The translations under genes were made by a program, and so were the position numbers. Source: Hippophae tibetana (lineage: Eukaryota; Streptophyta; Magnoliopsida; Rosales; Elaeagnaceae). From it: DNA of 64,000 nt. The stretch's first letter is position 1; every line of letters begins with the position of its first letter. The notes below the pieces were generated by a model that was given only the letters and a program-made list of their open reading frames with translations, made no database searches and was not told where the DNA came from. Location: positions 22,346,669 through 22,410,668 of the forward strand of contig CM072805.1 in assembly GCA_037013495.1 (NCBI GenBank), given 5' to 3'. Shown here piece by piece: positions 24,960 to 34,130 of the stretch.

Positions 24960-25592
24960 CTCTACAATAGATTTCTCTCTTCAATGAGCCTAGCTACTCC
25001 AATGGCCTTAGCCAATGTTTTAGGTTGTTTGATCTTAACATCAAGGCAGACTTCATCTTTTAATCTAGCTATAAAGCACCCTATTAGGAACGCTTCTGGT
25101 AGTCCATCCACTTTGTGTGACAATCTTTCAAAGGATTCTTGGTATGCTGCTACATTGGTGGTATACCTTAGGCGAGTTAGAGCTTCTGAGGGATCTTCGT
25201 AATCTGTTGGTCCAAATCTGAGTTGAACGGTTTTGGTGAATTCCACCCAAGTGAGAGGTCCTCAAAACTTGGTCAGCCAGCGATGCCACTATAATGCAAT
25301 ACCTTCCAGATAGAAGAACGCGAGTTGCACCTATTGATTTGGGCTAACATTAGTGAACTCAAAATATTTCTCAGCTCTATAGATCCACCCAGTTGGATCT
25401 TCACCAGAGAATCTAGGAAATGAAAGTTTCATGTTAGGGTGGAGGTTGTCAACGATCGATCACTAAGTGTGGGGTTGAGGTCGTAACGTTTTTTCTTGTT
25501 GTTCGGATTGCCTGTAACTGAGAGAGCACAATGTCGAGGGTTTCCATAACCTCAGTACGAAATTCTACATTAGATTTTCCCTAAGTATCCAT
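24960..25592 (-). pseudogene. Chromovirus gag remnant
   Basis: The expected ATG at 25592 follows the primer site, but the fourth codon is TAG. The clearest part is 25,246-24,962: QLRFGPTDYEDPSEALTRL, then YQESFERLSHKVDGLPEAF and IGCFIARLKDEV, typical of retrotransposon gag. It would encode the particle protein. Confidence 0.8.
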
Positions 25593-25614
25593 GGTCGAAC
25601 AACTTTGATACCAC

Positions 25615-25679
25615 TGATACAGTAAATTTGTAGAGAAGAAGATAAAGGAAGAAGAAGAACTAGAGGAGGAGCTCAAAAT
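25615..25679 (-). repeat. Truncated 5' LTR of the chromovirus
   Basis: Only about 65 bases (TGATACAGTAAATTTGTAG...GAGCTCAAAAT) match the complete LTR at 21,044. Beyond that the sequence is unrelated AT-rich DNA, so about 230 bases of the LTR and the flanking target duplication are gone. Confidence 0.8.
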
Positions 25680-26688
25680 ATAAGTTATTTTTTAATTAAA
25701 AAAGATATTATATATATATATATTTAATTTTAGTAAAAATATGTTAAAATTATTATGTTTTGTTGATATATTGATAATTAAAAACTTAAAATTTAAAATT
25801 CAGATAAAATGACTACTATTTTATACATTAATTTATTTATAATTTCATAAATATTATATTTAAAAATTTATTTGTCAAAAATTAAAGTGAGAGACATACC
25901 TTTCCTCCCCCACCATATATATCCCCCCATTTTAAGGACGGTTATTATGAAAATATAATTCTTGAAATTTTATAGAATAACTTCTTTTGTCTTAAATTGT
26001 TTTCTTGAAGGACTACTTACCACTACAATAAATAGATTTTTGAACAATTTAAAATATGAAAAAAAACACTTAACCGTCTATAAAATGATGATTTGGAGAT
26101 TGATGAAGGTGGAAATTTATGAAAAAAATTTAAGGACGATTATTAACTTTCATTAAAACTTTTTCTAAACTCTTTTTGAACAGTTACCGACCATCCTTAA
26201 TATTTTTCTAAACTTTTTCTAAACCGTCCTTAATATTTTTTTCACATTTAAACATCAAACTCTCTATTTTTTTGCTCACATTTGCACTAATTATTAACAT
26301 ACACATAATATACTAGCTCCCTCAACCACCAGTGCCGACCATAGAGCACGTCAGCCATGGTCGGTCAAGACCACCCCCTCCACCAGTTTTCATGCAACCA
26401 ACTCCCAACCTCCAGTGATGGCTCCAGCCAATTCTTACTCCAACTGCACGCAAAATGAATTTGGCTATTGTTTCACCACCACCAGCCCTCCAGCCTCCTT
26501 CATAGAATAAGTCCTCCAGCTCGAGTGGACGTAAGAGATCATGTTTATTTTGTGCTAACTGTTTGACACATAAATTGAAGTAGCAAAGTGAGCTCTTTAA
26601 ATGTGTTTTAAATATTAATTTATAATTTGACTTGTTATTAATTATGATTTTATGTGTTTTTAAAGTTTTGTATCATACTTATTTGTAG
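25680..26688. mobile_element. AT-rich DNA with a possible CACTA (En/Spm) remnant
   Basis: AAGGACGGTT (about 25,934) and its inverse AACCGTCCTT (about 26,222) face each other, with further CCGTC/GGACG copies between them. CACTACAATAAATAG at about 26,021 resembles a CACTA terminus. At 26,350-26,510 there is a proline-rich coding-like stretch (RPPPPPVFMQPTPN). These are loose resemblances, with no transposase domain and no second terminus, so the class is uncertain. Confidence 0.3.
25709..25723. repeat. AT microsatellite
   Basis: A short TATATATATATATAT run just beyond the truncated chromovirus LTR. Confidence 0.9.
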
Positions 26689-26784
26689 GGTTTATGATAA
26701 AGTTGCAATAAAGTGTAATGGCAAAGAGGTTATCACCAATTTTGATCCAAGTATCTATCAATATTTGAGCATAAATAATGGCTT

Positions 26785-27150
26785 ATTGTTTGATCTTTGT
26801 AGAGCCTTAACCTATAAACATCTATCTGAGTCTTGATGTACCCTAACCTTGAGACACATGCTTGAGCCTTGAGGTGCCTTAGCTTTGAAGATTGATTCTA
26901 CAAGCATATATCCTCATAAGTCTAGAACATTCTATAACGTTTAAGAATCGGCCATATGCTCTATCCCTTAACATGGTCAAGCCTTAATTAATTTATGCTT
27001 ACTCATATATCTCTCACATGATGCGACATATACCTCTATGTAATTGACACATGTACATGTAACGTCTTATATATATAACCAAGGCCAAGATATTCATATT
27101 TCCTAACATCTCCTTAGTTTCTTTTTCTAAATTAGATTATCCTCTAATAT
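26785..27150 (+). repeat. Left LTR-like repeat of the LARD-like element
   Basis: It shares an ordered series of motifs with 29,255-29,722, but the early part with GCCTTGAG-type short repeats is shorter here. It ends near TTTCTAAATTAGATTAT. Boundaries are approximate. Confidence 0.6.
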
Positions 27151-27304
27151 TTTAGAGCCCACCGCGAAACTTAGGATTTAAAGGTCAAACTTATATTTTT
27201 GATACCGTATTTTCTAGGATTTATCTCGAGTTTTAAGAGAAAAACCCTAAAAACTAAAAAATTTCACCCTATGCTCTCACTAACGATAGCTATCATGCTT
27301 GGTA

Positions 27305-27560
27305 CTCAAGCTGAAGAAGCTAGAGCTAAATAAGATTGAGTTGAAAAAGCTCCAATTGAAAAAGCTTAAGCTGAAAAAGCTGAAACTATAAAAACTAGAG
27401 CTGAAAAAGCTCGAGTTAAAGAAACTCAAACTGAAGAAGTTAGAGCTAAATAAGCTCAAGCTGAAGAAGCTAGAGTTGAAGAAACTAGAGCTGAAAAAGC
27501 TAGGGTCAAAAAAGCTAAAGTTGAAAAAGCTCCAACTGAAGAAGCGATTAAAGATATAGA
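27305..27560 (+). repeat. 18-bp coding-like repeat (A-E-K-A-R type)
   Basis: About 14 tandem copies of a unit close to GCTGAAAAAGCTAGAGCT. In one frame they read A-E-K-A-R/K over and over, a strongly helical, charged, coiled-coil-like pattern, interrupted by a few TAA/TGA codons. The frame continues to about 27,650 (IELEPRRNEPGRMEDIVDEV) before stopping. It may be a decayed gag-like or passenger protein. No family was recognised. Confidence 0.65.
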
Positions 27561-27764
27561 ATTGGAGCCAAGAAGGAATGAGCCTGGAAGAATGGAAGAT
27601 ATAGTGGATGAGGTCTTACATCATAATGCTCAAACTGAAGTACATCCAACTTAGTTGGAATGCTTAACACCTAAAAAGTAAAGTTTTTAATATACTATTT
27701 TTGGTTATTGTATTCATTTCATATGAAATAGCTCTTAAAAAATCAAAGTTATTTCTAAAAATCA

Positions 27765-28795
27765 AAACCATGAGTTGATCATCTCAATCGTGAACCAGGT
27801 AGAACACTTTGGTGAAAGAAAAATATGAGTTGATCACCTAGATTATAAACTAGGTAGAACACTTTGGTGAAAATAAAACTACGTGTTGATTATCTCGATC
27901 ATGAACCAAGTAAACTACTTTGGTGAAAATAATAATACGAGTTCATCACTTCAGTTAGGAACTAGGTAGAACACTCTGGTGAAAAGATAAAAACAAGTTG
28001 ATCACTTTGATCGTGAATCAGCTAAAGCACTTGAGCAATCATGAGTTGATCACCTTGGTTAGAAACTAGGTAGAATGCTATGGTGAAAATAAAAATATAA
28101 GTTGATGACCACGTTCAGAAATTAAGTGGAACACTATAGTGGAAAGAAAATACGAGTTGATCACTTTGGTAAAAAACCAAGTAGAGTGCTTATGTTAAGG
28201 CACGAGCTAATCACCTTGGTAAAGAACTAGGTAAAGTGCTTACATTAAAGCAAGAGCTGATAACCTTAGTAAAGAACTAGGTTGAGTGCTTGTATTAAAG
28301 CATGACTTGATCGCCTTGGTAAAGCACCATTTAGAGTGCTCGCGTTAAAGCACAAGATGATCACCTTGGTAAAGAATCAGGTAGAGCATTCATGTTAAAG
28401 CACGAGCTGATCACCTTAGTAAAGAACTAGGTTGAGCAATCGTATTAAAACATAAGATGATCACCTCGGTTACATACCAAGTAGAGCGCTTGCATTGAAG
28501 CACAAGAACTAATCACCTTGGTAAAGAACCAGTTAGAACACTCGAGTTAAAGAACGAGCTGATCACCTTGGTAAAGAACTAAGTAGAAAGCTCACGTTAA
28601 AACACGAGTTTATCACCTTAGTAAAGAATTAGGTAGAGCACTCGCGTTAAACCAAGAGTTGATCATTTTGGTAAATCACCAAGTAGAACACTCACGTTAA
28701 ATAATGACTTGATCACCTTAGTAAAGAAACGACTAGAGTGTGCATGTTAAAGTATGAGCTAATCACCTTGGAAAAGAACCAGGTAAAGGGTTACC
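27765..28795. repeat. Minisatellite array, 62-bp then 50-bp units
   Basis: About 1 kb of tandem copies, all containing variants of GTTGATCACCTTGGTAAAGA, then ACCAGGTAGA, then GCACT. The first few units are about 60-62 bases with GGTGAAAATAAAA spacers. The later ones are close to 50 bases with GCGTTAAAGCACGAGC. Copies differ at many positions, so the array is old. No continuous reading frame spans it. Confidence 0.85.
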
Positions 28796-29254
28796 CTAAC
28801 TATTGATCTACTTACTATATCTCTGTGCATGATCACTATAAGAAGAAAAAAGGAGAAGTAAGGGCTTGGGCAAAGACAATCATGATCCTCCAACCCAAAC
28901 CAAAAAATAAAAGAAGCTTGGGCATTGATATTGAAGAGTCCATTCTCATCGAGCCAATAGATAACTCCTTCAACTACTCAAGATTTAGGGAAATGGCTCA
29001 TTGAAGACTTAACATAAGATGAAATTGAAGGTGTGACTTTACATCGTTGGACTATTATGTCCAACACCTCCCATGTATAGCTATTGAGAAAGAGCTCGAC
29101 GTCATGCATGAGGATGTCGATCCTATTCTTGTAATGAATAGGCTCCTTTTTTAGATTCAATGTGTTGTTTTGCCTACCGAGCCTTTTACTCTTCTACCTC
29201 AGTTGAAGAACTGAGTTAAAATAGTAAGAGAACTTGATGTTTTAGTATAAGAAA
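28796..29254. other. Unassigned interior of the LARD-like element
   Basis: No domain was recognised. Short frames on the minus strand lack known motifs. Confidence 0.5.
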
Positions 29255-29722
29255 TGACCTGCTACCCAAACTTTATAAAGCTCTAGCCTTGATACATGTA
29301 CTCAAGCCTTGATATGTCCTAGTCTTGAGATACAGTGCCTAAGCCTTAAGGTGCCATAGAGTCTTGTGCCTTAGCCTTGAGACATCTATTTGAGCCTTTA
29401 TATGCCTTAATCTTAAGACATAGTGCCCAAGCCTTGAGGTTCCCTAGTCTTGAAGATTGATTCTACAAGAATCCTCACAAGTCAAACATTATGAAAAGTT
29501 CAAGAATTGACCATGTACTCGATCACTCAATATGGTCAATTCTTAGTTAATTTATACTTACTTATATATCATTGACACGTTGCGACGTGTACCTCTATGT
29601 AATCAACATGCATACATGTAATGTCATATATATATATACATATATAAACCTGTTTCCTAACCAAGGAAAGGCTAAAGGATTTTCATTTCCTAACATCTCT
29701 ATAATTTCTCTCTAAATAGGAT
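29255..29722 (+). repeat. Right LTR-like repeat of the LARD-like element
   Basis: It starts near TGCTACCCAAACTTTATAAAG and includes several diverged copies of a GCCTTGAG(A/G)...GCC motif, then the segment shared with the left repeat. The AP2-like exon resumes immediately after it at TATGAGCTT. Confidence 0.6.
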
Positions 29723-30008
29723 TATGAGCTTAATTCCAATGGTAGGTAACTAGTTTAATTCTTACTTTTGATGGATTCATTTAATATTTAATTTCCAATC
29801 ATTTTTTAGCTTAGGCATTTAGTTCTTTTTAATTAATTTTTGGTGTTTAAGAAACATCATCTGGTAATAGTATTATAGTCGATCACAATTTGGACTTTGA
29901 GTTTGGGCAATTCAATATCAAAGCAAAATAGTCTGACAATTGGAATTGATAATAGCCCAAATGCTGTTATGGTTCATCAATATTCAACTTCAATCCCATT
30001 TGAAAGTA

Positions 30009-30383
30009 TGATATGAACATAATTTAAAGAGGGGTTAGGGAAGAGGCGAATAACAGAGGAAGAGAGGTAATTGATATAATATTTCTTGTTATTCCCTTGC
30101 TGAATTCCTGTGACTTTATATATAGCCATACATGAATGAAATTGCATGACAATATTCTAACTAATTCTGACATCCTAACTGAATATGTGGTCCTTCATTC
30201 CTTGCTTCTCGCCTGCCTTCTCACGCCATTCGTGGTCTCCCTTCTGTGCTTAGTTCTGTAACCATGTGCGCCCAACCATTACTCATGAGCATTGTGCTGT
30301 ACTTTGCACCACTGGGATCCTCTTTTGAGCCTCGTTCACCATGTGTGTTGCGCCAAACAGCTCGAGCATTTTTTCTTATACCA
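30009..30383 (-). repeat. 3' LTR of the aminopeptidase-carrying element
   Basis: In plus orientation it starts TGATATGAACATAATTTAAA and ends TTCTTATACCA. It aligns along its whole length with 33191-33565, with scattered substitutions. Confidence 0.92.
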
Positions 30384-31300
30384 TTCCTTCCCCTTTTTAG
30401 AATCCTTGTCCTCAAGGATGAAGTTGGGGTATGAGTTGATAAAAATATGGGTGCCCTTTTCTCAGAAAAAATGGATTGGAATACTTGTAAAACAAGTTTC
30501 CATTCCTCAAACCGACACAAAGCTACTATTAATGAATTCCAAAATTTTTGATTCCTCTCAAGAAGCCACACAATTGAATCCAATTCAAGTCCAAGATGAA
30601 TAACTTGATCATAGATTTCACAACCAAGCACAACATTTCCCAGGCAGCAGCAAGCAACACACTGGTAATCAAAATGGAATCTACCTTATTACCCTACAAA
30701 GTTGATTTCCTGAAGCACAATAAGGAATCTTCATACTTTCCTGTTTCAGCATATCCAATTCCCAATGTATACCATATGATTAATTCAAGTTGGTATAACC
30801 CATAAAAAATCTATTTGTTGATCCCATGGTGTTACACTTAGAGTGAATGCCCACAAGTATACTGTAAAGATGAACACTAGAAGCCAAGATGCTTTTCAAA
30901 TTGACCCCATATATTACCTGGTCAACCTCCAAATAGCTAGAACCTGCCAAGCCTATGAGCAAACCCATGGAAGTGTATCCATCTGGCCGTTTATCTCTTC
31001 TTTGCATATCAATGATCAGTCCTAATCCTTTGTCCCAAATCCCATAATTTCCAAAGCCAAAAATCATAGAATTTCCCCGAACCAAATCAAGTCCAGATAT
31101 CCCACTAAACACATTGCTGGTGTTAGCCATAATACCCATTCTAGGCAAATGATATGGTATAACACAATATCCCTTGAACACTTATAGGGTTTTGAAAACA
31201 ACGTGTAATGCAAACCTTTTGTGGTGTGCCTTAACTTCCTGACAGTATACCTTAATCTTGACTCCATCAGATGTCTAATTCTTAATATAATAAAATAATC
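30384..31300 (-). other. Unassigned frames in the 3' half of the element interior
   Basis: Two minus-strand frames (31,181-30,780 and 30,631-30,221, the latter running into the LTR) show no known motif. The first contains SGISGLDLVRGNSMIFGFG and similar glycine-rich text. They may be further captured or decayed sequence; no family was recognised. Confidence 0.45.
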
Positions 31301-31346
31301 CCATAACCATAACCACCAAATAAGTAGACATAATTGATGACTCTTG

Positions 31347-31943
31347 TTATGAATTTGTCTTGACATGTCCATTCCCTTTTGCTCTAAGCATTGGCATGTT
31401 GGGAAGTGCTATTATTTTGGATGGCTCACCTAATGTAATCTTAAAGGTAGCCTTGCAAGCAGGTTTATCCCAATATGGAAAGCATTTTCTAGCATCAGTA
31501 GGTGCAACCCGTGTGACTGCCCTATTCCCCTTCTTACCATCATGAGCATAAGTAACTCTGTAGAAAATTCTCATTTTCTCATTCCTAATCCTTTCAGAAG
31601 TAATGGCTAGAATTCTTGGTCCAATAGAAAGTTCCTCTGCTAATTCCAAGGCTAAAATATCACTAACTTCAAAAGTTTCTTGATTGAGATCTGGAGGGTT
31701 CAACTCAACTAAATAGTTCAGAACCAAGGCTGAGCCAGTTTTGGTGTATATGTGTCTAACAAAGAGACGTTTGTGCTGATCTGAGAGCTGAGTGGTTTTT
31801 CTATCAACAACTTCCTTTAAGGATGGCCCAATGTGATCCTTCTTTGGTTCTTCTTGGTTCTGATTATCAGTGCCTAATTTATACTTAGAGAATTGATTAG
31901 AGGTAAAACCCATATTAGTAGAGACCGACCAAATTGTCTCCAT
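31347..31943 (-). CDS. Element frame with captured M1 aminopeptidase segment
   Basis: A 198-codon frame from the ATG at 31943. The first about 90 residues match nothing I know. Residues about 92-196 follow plant aminopeptidase M1 (puromycin-sensitive type): DILALELAEELSIG, NEKMRIFYRVTYAHDG, then DARKCFPYWDKPACKATF and EPSKIIALPNMP. That is the N-terminal beta-domain of the family, before the GAMEN and HExxH zinc-binding motifs, which are absent. It therefore cannot be a peptidase. The segment is intronless here, suggesting capture through RNA, though the exon structure of the donor is not known from this window. It lies in frame within the element, without stops. Confidence 0.75.
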   Translation of the reverse strand: METIWSVSTNMGFTSNQFSKYKLGTDNQNQEEPKKDHIGPSLKEVVDRKTTQLSDQHKRLFVRHIYTKTGSALVLNYLVELNPPDLNQETFEVSDILALELAEELSIGPRILAITSERIRNEKMRIFYRVTYAHDGKKGNRAVTRVAPTDARKCFPYWDKPACKATFKITLGEPSKIIALPNMPMLRAKGNGHVKTNS

Positions 31944-32588
31944 TTACATCACCTTTTCAGTTGTTGGTGAGATGAATCCTTCATAGTAGAGAGAGTTAAT
32001 GTCTAAGAAGAACATCCTCTTCTCAGCCCTATTTGTTCTCGTAATTTTCCATCCAAGTGTTTGATTAATATATGTACACAAAACAGTGGTACTGATGTTA
32101 CCTCTAGGTGGTTTTACTCTAGGTTTACTCGTAGACTTTAAGAGTGAAAGGAAATTAAGAAAACTAGGTGAGATGGAGATATCCTCAGTTTCAAAGAAAA
32201 CTCTGGTATGCTTCAGAGTTCTAATCGTTGCTGAGGTTTTCGCAACACTTTGAGCTGACTCCCAAACGACAAGGGTTCCTTCTGGAATAGCCTCAAGACT
32301 TCGATCACGCGTCATAACCACAAATGAATTACCAGAGGTAGCCCTAATCGATACAAGAGCGTATCGTTTCCATTTAGTCCTATAGTGCCACCGTTGCCAG
32401 ATCTTACTGGGATCGAACATATGACCTTCTCGACCCTTATTTCCTATAGTTCTTCGACCACCTTTGCAAGCACCCCCACCAGAAATGCTAAGCCACTTGC
32501 AAAAATTCACATGTATGGTATCCCAACAAGGTAAGCGTCTCACCCGATAGGGTTTCTCATGGGTCTCCTTATCATACGAAGTGGCCAT
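31944..32588 (-). CDS. Unknown frame in the aminopeptidase-carrying element
   Basis: An open frame of about 214 codons from the ATG at 32588, ending next to the start of the following frame. It contains KIWQRWHYRTKWKRYALVS and is basic overall. No domain was recognised. It sits between the gag-like leader frame and the aminopeptidase frame. It may be degraded element sequence or another captured fragment; coding is not proven. Confidence 0.4.
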   Translation of the reverse strand: MATSYDKETHEKPYRVRRLPCWDTIHVNFCKWLSISGGGACKGGRRTIGNKGREGHMFDPSKIWQRWHYRTKWKRYALVSIRATSGNSFVVMTRDRSLEAIPEGTLVVWESAQSVAKTSATIRTLKHTRVFFETEDISISPSFLNFLSLLKSTSKPRVKPPRGNISTTVLCTYINQTLGWKITRTNRAEKRMFFLDINSLYYEGFISPTTEKVM

Positions 32589-32605
32589 TTCTTCATGGGT
32601 CAAGT

Positions 32606-33166
32606 CTAGAGATTCATATAAAGACTTAAGACGAAGCCCATTACGAGGGAGCCCAATGGAAGGTGGGAGGCTATATTTACAATATAGGCTTGCTTCTTAG
32701 GCCGATATATGGGCTGATTTTGGGAGCCCAATTGGTGGTGATCCACAAAACTTCGGCTAGGTTCTGTAAAACCCATCGTTACCTCTTCTTGTAACCCAGA
32801 AATGCAACTCTTACTGGTTCCGAGTTCTAAGGTTTGCAATCCACTCATCGAGAAGGAATCAGTGTGTGGAGCTTTAGGTTTCTCGAAGGTTTTTGGTGGT
32901 GCACGAAGGTGTGGTTGTAAGCTGATGTGCTTCTGAGGAAGCTGGTGTGGTTCCGATGAGTTGTGGTAGGAGCGAAGATCTCTCTGTTCAAAGGTTTCAG
33001 ACGATCTACTCCTCTGATTGCCAAGATAGGGAGCCGATGGTGAGCTATGGGTGGCGCGAAGAGCTCGTAGCTCGATCAACATCAGTTGTAAGATGGCATT
33101 TATTTGCTCGAGGGTATCAGATTCCTCATCAGAGGTCTTTGTGTTGGATCGATTCTGTTTGTCCAT
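32606..33166 (-). CDS. Gag-like leader frame of the element
   Basis: It starts at the ATG at 33166, about 25 bases after the LTR and overlapping the end of the primer region, as expected for gag. About 186 codons. The N-terminus MDKQNRSNTKTSDEESDTLE is followed by a short leucine-rich helix (INAILQLMLIELRALR), then a Pro/Ser/His-rich low-complexity stretch. Position and the helix suggest a gag N-terminus of a chromovirus-like parent; no nucleocapsid knuckle is present. Confidence 0.5.
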   Translation of the reverse strand: MDKQNRSNTKTSDEESDTLEQINAILQLMLIELRALRATHSSPSAPYLGNQRSRSSETFEQRDLRSYHNSSEPHQLPQKHISLQPHLRAPPKTFEKPKAPHTDSFSMSGLQTLELGTSKSCISGLQEEVTMGFTEPSRSFVDHHQLGSQNQPIYRPKKQAYIVNIASHLPLGSLVMGFVLSLYMNL

Positions 33167-33190
33167 GGCTAGAACCGACTTTGATACCAT

Positions 33191-33565
33191 TGATGCGAAC
33201 AGAATTTAGAGGGGGGTTAAGGAAGATGAGAATAACAGAGAAAAAGAGGTAATTGATATAATATTTCTTATTATTCCCTTGCTGAATTCCTGTGACTTTA
33301 TATATAGCTATACATGAATGAAATTGCATGACAATATTCTAACTAATTCTGACATCCTAACTGAATATGTGGTCCTTCATTCCTTACTTCTCGCCTTCCT
33401 TCTCACGCCATCTGTGGTCCCCCTTCTGTGCTTAGTTCTGTAACCATGTGTGCCCAACAGTTGCTCACAAGTGTTGTGCTGTGCTTTGCGCCGTTAAGAT
33501 CCTCTTTTGAGGCTTGCTCGTCGTGTGTGTTGCGCCAAGCAGCTCGAGCATTTTTACTCATATCA
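33191..33565 (-). repeat. 5' LTR of the aminopeptidase-carrying element
   Basis: It starts TGATGCGAACAGAATTTAG and ends TTTTTACTCATATCA. On the minus strand it is followed by the tRNA-Met primer site at 33190-33175. Confidence 0.92.
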
Positions 33566-34109
33566 AAGTGATTCGTGAAGTTCTCAGGGTGGATTTAGGC
33601 ACAATCAGGTTCGTAAGTTTTCTTCATTTGTGTTTTCTAAATTGCTTTTTATTTATGCCCACCAAATGCTTGATGTTATTTCTGTGTTAAATTTTCTTCT
33701 GCAGCTAGAACCACACAGGGGAGACATTGAGGTTCTAAGAAAAGATGGGTGTTTGGATAATGAAATCATGAAGCTTCTCAGTAGAACCCATCTTGAAACT
33801 CCAACTGTTGCTACTGAAGCTCATAGATATGGTCAATTTAGAAGATCACTTGGGGGAGAATTTACCCAAATGCGTCCTAATTTCTGTCCACTACTCGTCA
33901 GCTCCCCAAATTTTCAAGCGAGTAATCTTTAAAGTTTAAATTTTCCTCAAATAGCTTAGTAATTATGAAATGGAATGTTAAGATTTTGTCAACTAATTAT
34001 TATATGCAGACTCATAATCAGTTTCCTCGCAATAGTGAACTTTCACTGTCCATGACCATGAGTGGTCGTCAGCAATGGCAATCAGATTCATCCAATCACT
34101 TTGCAAGTG

Positions 34110-34130
34110 CTGTAGCATCATCAGGATTCC
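34110..34130 (+). promoter_or_regulatory. miR172-type target site in the AP2-like remnant
   Basis: The core GCATCATCAGGATTCC is the conserved miR172 target of euAP2 genes, encoding A-S-S-G-F. The usual CTGCAGC start reads CTGTAGC here, one transition that would still allow a G:U pair. Function depends on whether the remnant is transcribed. Confidence 0.8.

Larger units (their letters stand above)
21044..25679 (-). mobile_element. Ty3/gypsy chromovirus, one LTR truncated
   Basis: Minus-strand order is a truncated 5' LTR (25679-25615), tRNA-Met primer site (TGGTATCAAAGTTG), gag, protease, reverse transcriptase, RNase H, integrase, chromodomain-like tail, purine tract and a 299-base 3' LTR (21342-21044). 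Integrase after RT is the gypsy order, and the chromodomain-like C-terminus places it among chromoviruses. Some frames are long, but stops exist elsewhere, and loss of most of the 5' LTR removes its promoter. Confidence 0.9.
26785..29722 (+). mobile_element. Non-autonomous LTR element with internal repeats (LARD-like)
   Basis: Direct repeats flank a 2.1-kb interior: about 26,785-27,150 and about 29,255-29,722, sharing GAAGATTGATTCTACAAG, TACCTCTATGTAAT and TTTCCTAACATCTC in the same order. The interior has no recognisable gag, protease, integrase or polymerase. It holds an 18-bp coding-like repeat, a minisatellite and about 450 bases of unassigned DNA. It splits the AP2-like gene within the codons after the second AP2 domain. 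The termini are imprecise (possible target repeat TATCA/TATGA), and no convincing primer site was found. Confidence 0.6.
30009..33565 (-). mobile_element. Non-autonomous LTR retroelement carrying an aminopeptidase gene fragment
   Basis: Two LTRs of about 375 bases (30009-30383 and 33191-33565) are TG...CA bounded with TGATATGA/TCATATCA termini. They are flanked by AAGTA and AAGTG, a 5-bp target duplication with one change. On the minus strand the primer site TGGTATCAAAGTCGG follows the right LTR, and a purine tract (AAAAGGGGAAGGAA) precedes the left one. The 2.8-kb interior has a gag-like leader frame, unknown frames and an M1-aminopeptidase fragment, but no polymerase, protease or integrase. 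It sits inside an exon of the AP2-like gene. Confidence 0.88.

Noticed and set aside
27765..28795. Regular repeats that could suggest a CRISPR array
   Set aside because: Units are adjacent and diverged along their whole length, with no unique spacers, in a plant-type genome. It is a minisatellite.
30292..30603. Plus-strand 103-codon frame across the LTR edge
   Set aside because: Antisense to the element; spans an LTR boundary and has no motif.
33566..33617. Alternative reading of this AP2-like exon as VIREVLRVDLGTIRF using the GTAAGT donor
   Set aside because: It splices in frame to the next exon, but the upstream exon pieces and the 5-bp duplication favour the frame reading SSQGGFRHNQ, which needs one stop codon to be a decay mutation. 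It remains possible.
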